This document shows positions 1-7,545 of a DNA stretch of 64,000 nucleotides, piece by piece (position 1 is the first letter of the stretch; every line of letters starts with the position of its first letter). The notes below the pieces were generated by a model, which searched no databases, was not told the origin of the DNA, and worked only from the letters and a program-made list of their open reading frames with translations. Source of the stretch: Clostridia bacterium (GTDB taxonomy: Bacteria > Bacillota > Clostridia > Oscillospirales > CAG-272); contig JAFTYE010000008.1 in the NCBI GenBank assembly GCA_017464805.1, positions 62,001 to 126,000 on the forward strand. The letters run 5' to 3'. The translations under genes and the position numbers were made by a program.

Positions 1-5
1 CTTTA

Positions 6-767
6 TCACAGCATTTCCATTGCGGAGCGCTTCGTGTCCTCTTCAACAAGTGCCTCGACGGTGTTCTTCTCCACCCTCTCCAGCTTTCGGAACTCGGCAT
101 AATAGCGCAGGCCGAATTCCATCAGCGAGGCGTGGTTGAAGTGCAGGTTGTCGGGGTTGGGGGTCAGCCCCTCGGCCGAGGCAAAGCCGACGCGGTCGTG
201 GCTCTCGGCGTAGCGGATCAGCTCCGCATTGATGCGGGAATACCACTCTCCGAGGTCGGGGGCGGGGTATTTCACCAGATAATCGCCGAGGCCGCCGACA
301 ACGAGCGGCACATCCTCTGCGCCCAGCTCGCGGCGCAGAGCCTTCATGATCGCCGTAATCTTATCGAAATAGGCAGCACAACAAGCCTCGTTGCAGTCCC
401 CTTCTCCCTGATGCCAAAGGATCGCCACAAGCCGTGAGATTCGCATGGCAAGACGCGTACAGGTGACGGCGTTGTCGAAAAGCAACCCACCCTCTTCCCA
501 TTGTGAGAGCGATGTGCCGCCGTCCGCGCAGGGGATGACACCGACCGTCACGTCGGGGTGGTCGAGGTAGTAAGCCTTTGCAAAGCTCTCGGCAAGACAG
601 GTACCCGAAAAGGCTCTGTCCGGATTGACAGGACGGAACATGACCTGCCAGCGGCCATTACGCAGAGCGTACAGCTTTTCACCGCAGGTGTCCAACGGTT
701 CCGCATCCGCGATAAAGCCGCGACCTGCCATGTTGGATTGTCCGATGATCAAAATAGAGTGTGTCAT
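6..767 (-). CDS. SASA/DUF303-type carbohydrate acetylesterase
   Basis: Predicted 253-residue cytoplasmic hydrolase of the sialate O-acetylesterase (SASA, SGNH-like) family, which removes acetyl groups from sugars. Visible motifs are GQSNMAGRG at the N-terminus (nucleophile Ser), WHQGEGD in the middle and DNLH near the C-terminus (Asp/His), so the catalytic set looks complete. There is no signal peptide. Three Met codons lie in a row (771-773, 768-770, 765-767); AAGGAG just upstream is correctly spaced only for the third, so I start at 767. A second SASA-like domain lies in the giant secreted protein near 56.7 kb. The exact substrate (sialate, xylan acetate or other) cannot be read from sequence. 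Confidence 0.85.
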   Translation of the reverse strand: MTHSILIIGQSNMAGRGFIADAEPLDTCGEKLYALRNGRWQVMFRPVNPDRAFSGTCLAESFAKAYYLDHPDVTVGVIPCADGGTSLSQWEEGGLLFDNAVTCTRLAMRISRLVAILWHQGEGDCNEACCAAYFDKITAIMKALRRELGAEDVPLVVGGLGDYLVKYPAPDLGEWYSRINAELIRYAESHDRVGFASAEGLTPNPDNLHFNHASLMEFGLRYYAEFRKLERVEKNTVEALVEEDTKRSAMEML

Positions 768-941
768 CATCATTCTCCTTTTTCTTCACAAAGCCGCTTT
801 GCGGCGTATACATAAAACAGCACGGTATCCTTTTTCTTTGATATGTTGGCCATTGCTGCTGTGAAACGAACTTTTGAGTTTTGCTCGAAAGTAATATTGT
901 CCCTGCGCAAAATCGAAGCATTTTTTGATTTCGAACGCTCC

Positions 942-1076
942 GTAGGGGGCGACGTCCTCAACGCCCCGTTGCAGAATGCACAAATCGGTTACACGGCTGT
1001 TTTCGCTCGTGCAAAATTTCTTTTTTTACAGGCAAAAATTCTCTTGTTCTCGGGGCGCCGAGGACGTCGCCCCCTA
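942..1076. repeat. Short inverted-repeat element (MITE/REP-like)
   Basis: Arms at 942-968 and 1051-1076 are reverse complements with about two mismatches over some 26 bases (core GTAGGGGGCGACGTCCTC). They flank about 80 bases of AT-rich sequence with no ORF. GC-rich arms around an AT-rich centre, with no coding capacity, resemble non-autonomous mobile elements or dispersed intergenic repeats of gut Clostridia. No target-site duplication is evident. The element makes up most of the gene-free stretch 774-1081. Confidence 0.65.
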
Positions 1077-1081
1077 CAAGA

Positions 1082-1147
1082 TTAGATTTCTTTTGTCAGA
1101 CAAACCACACTCTCGACGTGGGTCATAAGGTCAAAAGGTCTCACTTT
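1082..1147 (-). pseudogene. Remnant C-terminus of a RumA-type RNA methyltransferase
   Basis: Read on the minus strand, this stretch gives VRPFDLMTHVESVVCLTKEI and then a stop. That is the conserved C-terminal end of 23S rRNA (uracil-5-)-methyltransferases; the intact copy at 2975-4345 ends in the equivalent VDLFPCTGHCECVVCLTRK. Nothing upstream continues the gene: its 5' side runs straight into the 3' end of the GIY-YIG gene. I infer that a second rumA-like gene was cut here by insertion or deletion, leaving only about 20 codons. It is too short to exclude chance entirely, but the residue-by-residue match to the family end is good. Confidence 0.6.
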
Positions 1148-1428
1148 CAAAAAAACCCTTCGCTCCAATCATCCCAATTTGGATTTTTTGATTCCACAAG
1201 CCAATTCTTTTTGGAGCGTACCCAACGCTTTAACTGTTTTTCCCGCGCTATTGCATCGTTAACCTCGGAATATTCCTCAAAGTAGACGAGCTTGTGAACG
1301 TGATACTTTTTTGTAAAGCCTTCTATTTGCTCATTTTTGTGTTCGTATAATCGTCTGCGCAAATCGTTCGTTACGCCGATATACATTACCGTATCGGTTT
1401 TGTTGGTAAGTATGTAAACGTAATACAT
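1147..1428 (-). CDS. Small GIY-YIG nuclease-domain protein
   Basis: A 93-residue protein made of a single GIY-YIG domain (YYVYIL near the N-terminus, then YIGVTNDLRRRLYEHK with the conserved Gly and Arg residues). It belongs to the UvrC-like endonuclease/UPF0213 group, whose cellular role is unclear. The reading frame stays open upstream to 1473, but that part lies in the repeat cluster; AAAAGGAG at 1433-1440 fixes the start at 1428. Its stop codon abuts the methyltransferase remnant, and its 5' side abuts dispersed repeats, which suggests a small acquired gene. Confidence 0.8.
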   Translation of the reverse strand: MYYVYILTNKTDTVMYIGVTNDLRRRLYEHKNEQIEGFTKKYHVHKLVYFEEYSEVNDAIAREKQLKRWVRSKKNWLVESKNPNWDDWSEGFF

Positions 1429-1439
1429 TAATCTCCTTT

Positions 1440-1740
1440 TCGCCCGAGATCCTGCTTTCGCGTTGCTCGGCACTTTTTCGTCCGTGTCATCCTGAGCGTA
1501 GTCGAAATCCGAGCATCGCGAGGATCAAACGGTGCGTAGCATCGTTTGGGATCTCGGACGAAAAAGATAGATTCCTACCGCCCGAGATCCTGCTCGGTTA
1601 CACCTCGCACTGCTTCGCAGTTCGACTCGCTTCGCTCGCTCAGGATGACACACGGGCGAGGCTGTGTTTAGTGTCATCCTGAGCGGAGGGCGTAGCCCGT
1701 AGCCGAACCCGTAGGGCGATGCGAAGCATCGGGATCTACC
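1440..1740. repeat. Cluster of dispersed imperfect repeats
   Basis: This gene-free stretch is packed with related short words. TGTCATCCTGAGCG occurs on the plus strand near 1484 and 1672 and in inverse orientation (GCTCAGGATGACA) near 1639-1651. CGAGATCCTGCT is present near 1443 and 1582, with inverse forms (GGGATCTCGG, GGGATCTACC) near 1549 and 1730. Blocks such as GCGTAGCATCG/GCGAAGCATCG also recur. The pattern is that of dispersed palindromic intergenic repeats known from gut anaerobes. No convincing gene or promoter was found within it. Confidence 0.7.
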
Positions 1741-1743
1741 TCG

Positions 1744-1983
1744 TTAATGGAATGAAACCTCGACTATATCCTCCAATTCTTGCAGGGATTTTCCGTCAAA
1801 GAATTTGTCATGGATAAGCTCGTCAACATTGGTATATTTTTTGCTTTTATTCCCACACCAACTTTCAAAAGATGGTATGGAATTGTGGACTTCTACTTCC
1901 ACGCCACACGGTAGGCCGTTAAAAGTAAAATGTATATCCCAAAATTCGACGAGCAAAGCTTCTCTTAAATCTATACTGCTCAT
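1744..1983 (-). CDS. Small protein of unknown function
   Basis: A 79-residue acidic protein that I do not recognise. It has no signal peptide or membrane segment. It is rich in aromatic and acidic residues, with a central WCGN motif and a C-terminal helix-like DGKSLQELEDIV stretch. AAAGG lies 10 bases before the ATG. Its start is only 13 bases downstream of the stop of the 289-residue gene, so the two are probably co-transcribed. Base composition is clearly more AT-rich than in the flanking housekeeping genes, suggesting transfer. Confidence 0.6.
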   Translation of the reverse strand: MSSIDLREALLVEFWDIHFTFNGLPCGVEVEVHNSIPSFESWCGNKSKKYTNVDELIHDKFFDGKSLQELEDIVEVSFH

Positions 1984-1996
1984 AACAGAGGTACCT

Positions 1997-2866
1997 TTAA
2001 AACTCTATTTCGAAAAGCAAACTGTCGTTAAGCTCTTTTGTAGCTTGTTTTTCCATTGAAACTTTCCCGCCTATGCCCAAAACATCATCAACGGCACAGG
2101 CAATCGACCGCGACATAGATGCACAAGAAGAGCCGTTCAACTCTAAAACCGTGGATTTAATTGCTTTATTGCAACGCATTTCTATCAAATTTTTTACATT
2201 TTCGTCATAAGCAAACCACTTTAACTGAGGAGCCTTAGGCTCATCATGTCCCTCAAAATACGAAATCCTTTTTCCACTTTTCTTGTTGGCGACAGACTTT
2301 TGGGATCCCGTTTCCGTAGATTTCATCACTTGCATCTTATTGGAATCGGTTTGCTTTTCTGCCTGAAATATTTCTACAGAACAACTTTTTGCCCCCAAAC
2401 AATATGCGATATTATTTAATTCAGCTAATTTTTCTTCGGTTGCTTTCCCAAAAACTTGATTTGAATTGATGTATTTTTTAGAATTGAAATTATCCTGACA
2501 ATATACGTTGTCCCTTTGCGGCACAGGTATAAAAACAAGTCCGCATTTTTCTACAAACGAGGAATAAATGTGAAAAGCAGGAACTTCCTTATGTAGCTCT
2601 ATCCAACCCATAGCCTCAGCATCCTCAATGAATTCGCGGTTAGCTGAGTCATCTTCTATTTTTATGATGCTTGGAATTTTGAAATCCTCCTTTTCAAAAT
2701 CCGACAAGGTAACAACCGTATATTTCTTCGCCTTCTTTTCGTGAATATTCTCTTTCGTTTGATCTACAATCTTTTTCGTTTCCTCGGCAGCTTTCTTTCC
2801 AAAATCCCCCATCTTTTTCCATACGTTTGAAAAAGATTGCTTCGTTTTTTCTTGATTTTTATCCAT
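1997..2866 (-). CDS. Unknown 289-residue protein with N-terminal helix
   Basis: Not recognised. Residues 1-50 form a charged, Lys/Glu-rich amphipathic segment (KKAAEETKKIVDQTKENIHE) likely to be a coiled coil. A mixed alpha/beta region follows, with a Cys-containing CLGAKSCSVEI strand near the middle. A polar, Lys-rich linker leads to a C-terminal domain ending LGIGGKVSMEKQ...LLFEIEF. There is no signal peptide or membrane span. The frame is open to 2932, but AAGGAGA with a 6-base spacer supports the ATG at 2866. Composition is AT-rich compared with the neighbours. It forms a two-gene unit with the 79-residue gene. Confidence 0.65.
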   Translation of the reverse strand: MDKNQEKTKQSFSNVWKKMGDFGKKAAEETKKIVDQTKENIHEKKAKKYTVVTLSDFEKEDFKIPSIIKIEDDSANREFIEDAEAMGWIELHKEVPAFHIYSSFVEKCGLVFIPVPQRDNVYCQDNFNSKKYINSNQVFGKATEEKLAELNNIAYCLGAKSCSVEIFQAEKQTDSNKMQVMKSTETGSQKSVANKKSGKRISYFEGHDEPKAPQLKWFAYDENVKNLIEMRCNKAIKSTVLELNGSSCASMSRSIACAVDDVLGIGGKVSMEKQATKELNDSLLFEIEF

Positions 2867-2974
2867 ATGAGGTCTCCTTACATAAAAGTGTGTTTCATAA
2901 AGACATTTGTTTTTTCGCGAATTTATGGACACTTTTTTAAAACTCTAAAAAGCTCGGTTTTTGCCTATTTCGCC

Positions 2975-4345
2975 TCATTTTCTCGTCAGGCACACCACGC
3001 ACTCACAATGCCCCGTACAGGGGAAGAGGTCAACAGGTGTGACCGCACCCATTTCGTAACCGCTTGCTGCGAGCAATTTCGCGTCGCGGGCGAGGGTTTC
3101 GGGGTTGCAGGAGATATAGACGATGCGCGAGGGCGCGAGGGCGGCGACAAAGGAAAGGAGTGCCTCGCCGCAGCCGCGGCGTGGGGGGTCGAGCACCACG
3201 ACATCGGGGCGGATCTCTTCGCCGCGCTCGGCTTCGGCGGCGGCGAGCAGGTTACGAGAGTTTTCGGCATCGCCGCAATAAAACGAGGCATTTTGGATGC
3301 CGTTGCGCTTGGCATTGCGCTTCGCGCAGGCGACCGCCTCGGGCACGATCTCCACGCCGATGACCTCGCGCACGCTATGCGCCATAGAAAGCCCGATGCT
3401 GCCCACACCGCAATAGAGGTCGAGGAGCAGCTCTTTCCCTGTGAGGCAAGCCAGCTCTTTTGCACGCGCATAGAGGAGCTCCGCAGCATCGTGATTGACC
3501 TGATAAAATGCGGCAGGTGAAATTTCCAGTTCCACGCCCGTAAGCGTATCCGTCATGGTCTTTTCGCCGTATAGGGGGATATATTTATCGCCGCAGATGA
3601 CGTTGGTTTTCTCGCGGTTGACGTTGATCAGAATGCCCGTGATCTGCGGAAATTTTCCAACAAGGCTGCCCACGATTTCGAGCGAGTGGGGCAACTCCTT
3701 GCCGTTTAAGACGAAGGTGAGCAGGATCTCGCCGCTGACCTTTCCAGCGCGCAGGTAGATATGGCGCAAAAGCCCCTTCCCTGTTTCTTCATCGTAAACG
3801 GGAACGTTGTACTGCTCGATCAGGCGGTGTAGCTCGTGCAGGATCGGAGGGAAGGCGGGGTCGCCGAGCGGGCAATCCTCAGCAGGTACGACGCGGTGAC
3901 TCTTCGGTGCGTAAAAGCCGATACGCAAAGAGCCGTCCTTTTCGCGCGAAACGGGGTACTGTGCCTTATTGCGGTAGCCGTAACGCTCGCCCGTGGTAAG
4001 CAGAGGCAGAATTTGCACGTCGGGCAACCCGTTTTTGATAAAGGCATGGCGAACGGCATTTTCCTTTAAGGCGATCTCGTGCTCGCGCGTAACGCCGCGA
4101 TAGGCACAGCCGCCGCAGCCGGACGCCGTGCAGGGGGATTCGGCGCGATAGGGCGAGGGGCTAAGGACTTCAACAGCCTTGGCGATCGCATAGCCCGAGG
4201 CAACACGGATGACGCGTGCGCGGACGGTATCACCGTCCACCGCTCCCGACACAAAAACGACCATACCCTTGACGCGGCCGACGCCGAAGCCGAGGTTATT
4301 GAGGTCGGTTATCTCGATCGTATATTCCTGATTTTTGACAAGCAC
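2975..4345 (-). CDS. rlmD: 23S rRNA (uracil-5-)-methyltransferase RlmD/RumA family
   Basis: A 456-residue SAM-dependent enzyme that methylates uracil C5 in 23S rRNA. An N-terminal TRAM domain (about 1-60) is followed by the iron-sulfur cysteines C72, C77 and C80 (CGGC) with a fourth in AEDCPLGDP. The C-terminal Rossmann domain has LDLYCGVGSIGLS (SAM binding), VVLDPPRRGC and the catalytic-Cys motif YISCNPETLARD. The start codon is GTG at 4345, with AGGGG about eight bases upstream. Which uracil is modified (747, 1939 or both, as in RlmCD) cannot be decided here. It is transcribed away from the acyl-CoA ligase gene. Confidence 0.9.
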   Translation of the reverse strand: MLVKNQEYTIEITDLNNLGFGVGRVKGMVVFVSGAVDGDTVRARVIRVASGYAIAKAVEVLSPSPYRAESPCTASGCGGCAYRGVTREHEIALKENAVRHAFIKNGLPDVQILPLLTTGERYGYRNKAQYPVSREKDGSLRIGFYAPKSHRVVPAEDCPLGDPAFPPILHELHRLIEQYNVPVYDEETGKGLLRHIYLRAGKVSGEILLTFVLNGKELPHSLEIVGSLVGKFPQITGILINVNREKTNVICGDKYIPLYGEKTMTDTLTGVELEISPAAFYQVNHDAAELLYARAKELACLTGKELLLDLYCGVGSIGLSMAHSVREVIGVEIVPEAVACAKRNAKRNGIQNASFYCGDAENSRNLLAAAEAERGEEIRPDVVVLDPPRRGCGEALLSFVAALAPSRIVYISCNPETLARDAKLLAASGYEMGAVTPVDLFPCTGHCECVVCLTRK

Positions 4346-4389
4346 CGTCTTTTTCCCCTTTTTTCGCGTTACTTTTACAGCTTACCCAT

Positions 4390-4418
4390 ATTATACTACT
4401 ACGGGAACACCATTTCAA
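4390..4418 (-). promoter_or_regulatory. Promoter for rlmD
   Basis: Minus strand TTGAAA (4413-4418), 17-base spacer, TATAAT (4390-4395), upstream of the GTG start at 4345. It sits back to back with the promoter of the acyl-CoA ligase gene. Confidence 0.75.
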
Positions 4419-4460
4419 GAGAAACGTAAGCAGATAAGCATACTTTTTTGCAATCTTCTA

Positions 4461-4489
4461 TTGACATTATGTTGATGATCTGTTATAAT
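4461..4489 (+). promoter_or_regulatory. Promoter for the acyl-CoA ligase gene
   Basis: TTGACA (4461-4466), 17-base spacer, TATAAT (4484-4489), with an extended TG before the -10 box. This is an almost ideal sigma-A promoter, 38 bases before the start codon. Confidence 0.85.
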
Positions 4490-4527
4490 AGTTTTGAAAA
4501 CTAGATGACATGTTTTGGAGGTTTTTC

Positions 4528-6213
4528 ATGAAAGAAGCAACGATAAAGCCGATTGTGTCCATCAAGGGGATGCTTGCGGATGCTGTGGCGGAGGCGGGCG
4601 AGCAGGTTGCCTACAAGTACCGCGCAGGCGAAGAGATCCGCGAGGTCACTTTCCGCGCCTTCCGCGAGGATACCCTGTCGCTTGGCGAGGCACTTTGCCA
4701 GCTGGGTGTGGTGGGCGAGCATATTGCCATGTCGGGCGAGAACAGTTACCCGTGGATCACGGTCTATCTGACCGTCTTGCAAGGGAACGGTGTTTTTGTG
4801 CCGATTGACCGTGATCTGCCCGAGGATGACTTTTTGAACGTGCTGCGTAACAGCGACGCGACCGTTCTCTTTTATACGAAAAAGCACGAGGAGCTGATCC
4901 GCCGCCGTCTTGCGGAGCTTTCACACATCCGCTACTTTATCGGCATCGACTGCATCGAGGAGAGTGAGCGTTTTCTGTCCTTTGACAGACTGCTTTCAAG
5001 CGGTTACGATCTGCGCGAGGCGGGGCTACACCGCTTTGAGGAGCTTGCACGTGACCCGCACAAGCTTGCCATGCTGGTATACACCTCGGGCACGACGGGG
5101 CACGCCAAGGGCGTGATGCTCTCCGAGCACAATCTGTGCAGCAGCGTGTACTACGGGCTGCATTGCTGTACGCCCGGGCGCGTAGGGCTTTCGGTGCTTC
5201 CCTATCACCACACCTACGAGGCAGTGCCGGGACTACTGGTAGCCATTCATCACCATTCCACCCTGTGCCTGAACGAGAATCTGCGTACCGTCAGCGCCAA
5301 CCTGAACCTCTACAAGCCCGATTATATGTACGTGGTGCCTGCCTACTTGGAGGCGTTCTACAAAAAGATTTGGGCAACAGTGGAAAAGCAGGGCAAGAAA
5401 ACTGCCTTTTCGGCTCTCATCAAGCTGTCAAACGGCCTGCGGAAGATCGGCATCGATCGCCGCCGCTCGCTATTCAAGACGGTGCATGCTTCCTTTGGCG
5501 GCAATCTTGTGCAATTCGTATGCGGCGGCGCACCCATACGGCGCGAGTTGGCGGTTTTCTTCGATGCCATCGGCATCGAGGTGTTCAACGGCTACGGCAT
5601 CACCGAGTGCTCCCCCCTTGTCAGCGTGAATATGCGCGACAACAACGATCCCACCACCGTGGGCATACCTCTTCCCTGCTGTGAGATCCGCCTGGACGGC
5701 GAGACCGAGGACGGGGACGGCGAGATCTGCGTGCGCGGCGACGTGGTGATGATGGGCTATTACAAAAACGAGGCGGCGACCGCTGAGGTTCTGACCGAGG
5801 ACGGTTGGTTCTACACGGGTGACTACGGCCACATGACCGAGAAAGGACAGTTAGTCATCACGGGGCGCAAAAAGAACCTGATCGTGCTCTCAAACGGAAA
5901 AAACGTCTTCCCCGAGGAGATCGAGGCGTACCTGCAAAGGATTCCCTATGTGGCGGAGGTCGTTATATTTGGCCTGCGTGACAAGAATGGACAGGAGGAA
6001 GCACTTGGCGCAGAAGTTTATCTGCAAGAAGAGGTCCTCTCCAAGATGGGGATCACCAATCCCGAGGAGGCACTGAAAAAGGACGGCGCGCACGTATGCG
6101 CTCCCCTGCCCGCCTACAAGCATATTGCGAAGTACTATATCCGCAAAACCGAATTTGAAAAGACCACCTCGCGCAAGATCAAACGTTCCGGTCTGATATT
6201 CGCGAGCAAATAA
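4528..6213 (+). CDS. Long-chain acyl-CoA synthetase (AMP-binding)
   Basis: A 561-residue adenylate-forming enzyme predicted to activate fatty acids with ATP and CoA. The family signatures are in order: VYTSGTTGHAKGVMLS (phosphate-binding loop), NGYGITECSP (A5), GWFYTGDYG (A7), GRKKNLIVLSNGKNVFPEEIE (hinge and C-terminal domain) and a C-terminal TSRKIKR lysine region. The frame is open from 4510, but TTGGAGG at 4515-4521 places the start at the ATG at 4528. It is a single-gene unit with its own strong promoter and terminator. A role in recycling free fatty acids is typical of the FadD15-like group; the substrate is inferred. Confidence 0.88.
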   Translation: MKEATIKPIVSIKGMLADAVAEAGEQVAYKYRAGEEIREVTFRAFREDTLSLGEALCQLGVVGEHIAMSGENSYPWITVYLTVLQGNGVFVPIDRDLPEDDFLNVLRNSDATVLFYTKKHEELIRRRLAELSHIRYFIGIDCIEESERFLSFDRLLSSGYDLREAGLHRFEELARDPHKLAMLVYTSGTTGHAKGVMLSEHNLCSSVYYGLHCCTPGRVGLSVLPYHHTYEAVPGLLVAIHHHSTLCLNENLRTVSANLNLYKPDYMYVVPAYLEAFYKKIWATVEKQGKKTAFSALIKLSNGLRKIGIDRRRSLFKTVHASFGGNLVQFVCGGAPIRRELAVFFDAIGIEVFNGYGITECSPLVSVNMRDNNDPTTVGIPLPCCEIRLDGETEDGDGEICVRGDVVMMGYYKNEAATAEVLTEDGWFYTGDYGHMTEKGQLVITGRKKNLIVLSNGKNVFPEEIEAYLQRIPYVAEVVIFGLRDKNGQEEALGAEVYLQEEVLSKMGITNPEEALKKDGAHVCAPLPAYKHIAKYYIRKTEFEKTTSRKIKRSGLIFASK

Positions 6214-6248
6214 CAAACAAGCCGAGGCGCATGCCTCGGCTTGTTTGT
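6213..6248. terminator. Bidirectional terminator (acyl-CoA ligase / obg)
   Basis: Perfect 16-base arms (core CAAACAAGCCGAGGC / GCCTCGGCTTGTTTG) around a GCAT loop. The hairpin lies between two convergent genes and overlaps the end of obg. Confidence 0.85.
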
Positions 6249-7534
6249 TATTGCACAAAATCAAATTCGAAGTCGTAGATATTGACGGTGTCACCGTCCT
6301 TGCATCCATGCTCGCGGAGCAGGTCGATGACGCCGTTTTTCTGCAACACGCGGGAGAAGAAGGAAAGCGATTGATAGTCGTCAAAGTTGATCTGACCCAT
6401 GAAATTGTAGAGCCATTTTCCCTCGACATAAAAGATGCCGTCCTCGCGGCGGACGGTGGTTTCCCGTTCGCCTGCGGCACTCTCGGCAGCTTCTTCTTCT
6501 GCGGTGATCTCACGCTCGTAGACCTTGATGGGCGGCAGCTCACGCAACTTGTTTTCTACGGCGACGAGCATTTCGGGAATACCCTCGCCCGTGACGGCCG
6601 AGATATAGAACAGCTCGCATCCGAGCGAGCGAACGTACTCCTCAAAGTCGCGGCAGTAGGGCTCGTCCTCATACAGAACCATGTCGCACTTGTTGGCGAC
6701 TACGATCTGCGGACGCTCTGCCAGCTCGGGACTGTACTGAGCCAGCTCGCGGTTGATGACCTTCATATCCTCGATGGGATCACGCCCCTCGGTGGCGGCG
6801 ATGTCCACCACGTGCAGAAGCAGGCGACAACGGTCGACGTGACGGAGAAAATCGTGGCCGAGGCCTGCGCCGTCCGCTGCGCCCTCGATCAGGCCGGGGA
6901 TATCGGCGGCAACGAAGCCACGCCCTTCCCCGAGCGCGACCACGCCGAGGTTGGGAGAGAGGGTGGTAAAGTGGTAGCCGGCGATCTTCGGCTTGGCGGC
7001 CGAGATGCGGGCCAAGATCGAGGATTTGCCGACGCTCGGAAAGCCGAGCAGTCCAACGTCCGCGATCATTTTGAGTTCAAGGAGAAGCTCGCGCTCCTCG
7101 CCTGCCGTGCCGCTTTTGGCAAAGCGCGGGATCTGACGGGTTGGAGTGGCAAAGTGGCGGTTGCCCCAGCCGCCGCGGCCGCCGCGGCAGGCAACGAACT
7201 CATTTGCCTCCGACATATCAAAAAGCACCTTTCCCGTTTCGGGATCCTTGAGCAAGGTGCCGGGTGGCACCAGGATAACGGTATCTGCCCCATTTTTTCC
7301 GTGCATTTTGTCGGCCTTGCCATCGCCACCGTTCTCGGCAACGAACTTGCGCTTATAACGGAAGGCGAGCAGAGTGTTGCTTCCCTCGTCCACGCGGAAG
7401 ATGATGTTGCCGCCGCGTCCGCCGTCACCGCCGTCGGGGCCGCCTGCGGCCACGTACTTTTCACGGTGGAAGGAGATCGCGCCGTTTCCGCCGTTGCCGG
7501 CCTTGACGTAGATCTGAATATGGTCGATAAACAT
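6248..7534 (-). CDS. obgE: GTPase Obg/CgtA
   Basis: A 428-residue ribosome-associated GTPase needed for 50S maturation and stress signalling. The glycine-rich Obg fold occupies about residues 1-158 (GNGGNGAISFHREKY at the start). The G domain follows with a GFPSVGKSS P-loop (Ser where GFPNVGKS is common), a DIPGLIEGA switch and a VANKCD G4 motif. The C-terminal OCT domain is present and ends in YDFEFDFVQ. AAAGGAG precedes the ATG. It lies 11 bases downstream of der, in an operon with der and the radical-SAM gene. Confidence 0.95.
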   Translation of the reverse strand: MFIDHIQIYVKAGNGGNGAISFHREKYVAAGGPDGGDGGRGGNIIFRVDEGSNTLLAFRYKRKFVAENGGDGKADKMHGKNGADTVILVPPGTLLKDPETGKVLFDMSEANEFVACRGGRGGWGNRHFATPTRQIPRFAKSGTAGEERELLLELKMIADVGLLGFPSVGKSSILARISAAKPKIAGYHFTTLSPNLGVVALGEGRGFVAADIPGLIEGAADGAGLGHDFLRHVDRCRLLLHVVDIAATEGRDPIEDMKVINRELAQYSPELAERPQIVVANKCDMVLYEDEPYCRDFEEYVRSLGCELFYISAVTGEGIPEMLVAVENKLRELPPIKVYEREITAEEEAAESAAGERETTVRREDGIFYVEGKWLYNFMGQINFDDYQSLSFFSRVLQKNGVIDLLREHGCKDGDTVNIYDFEFDFVQ

Positions 7535-7545
7535 GGAAAACTCCT

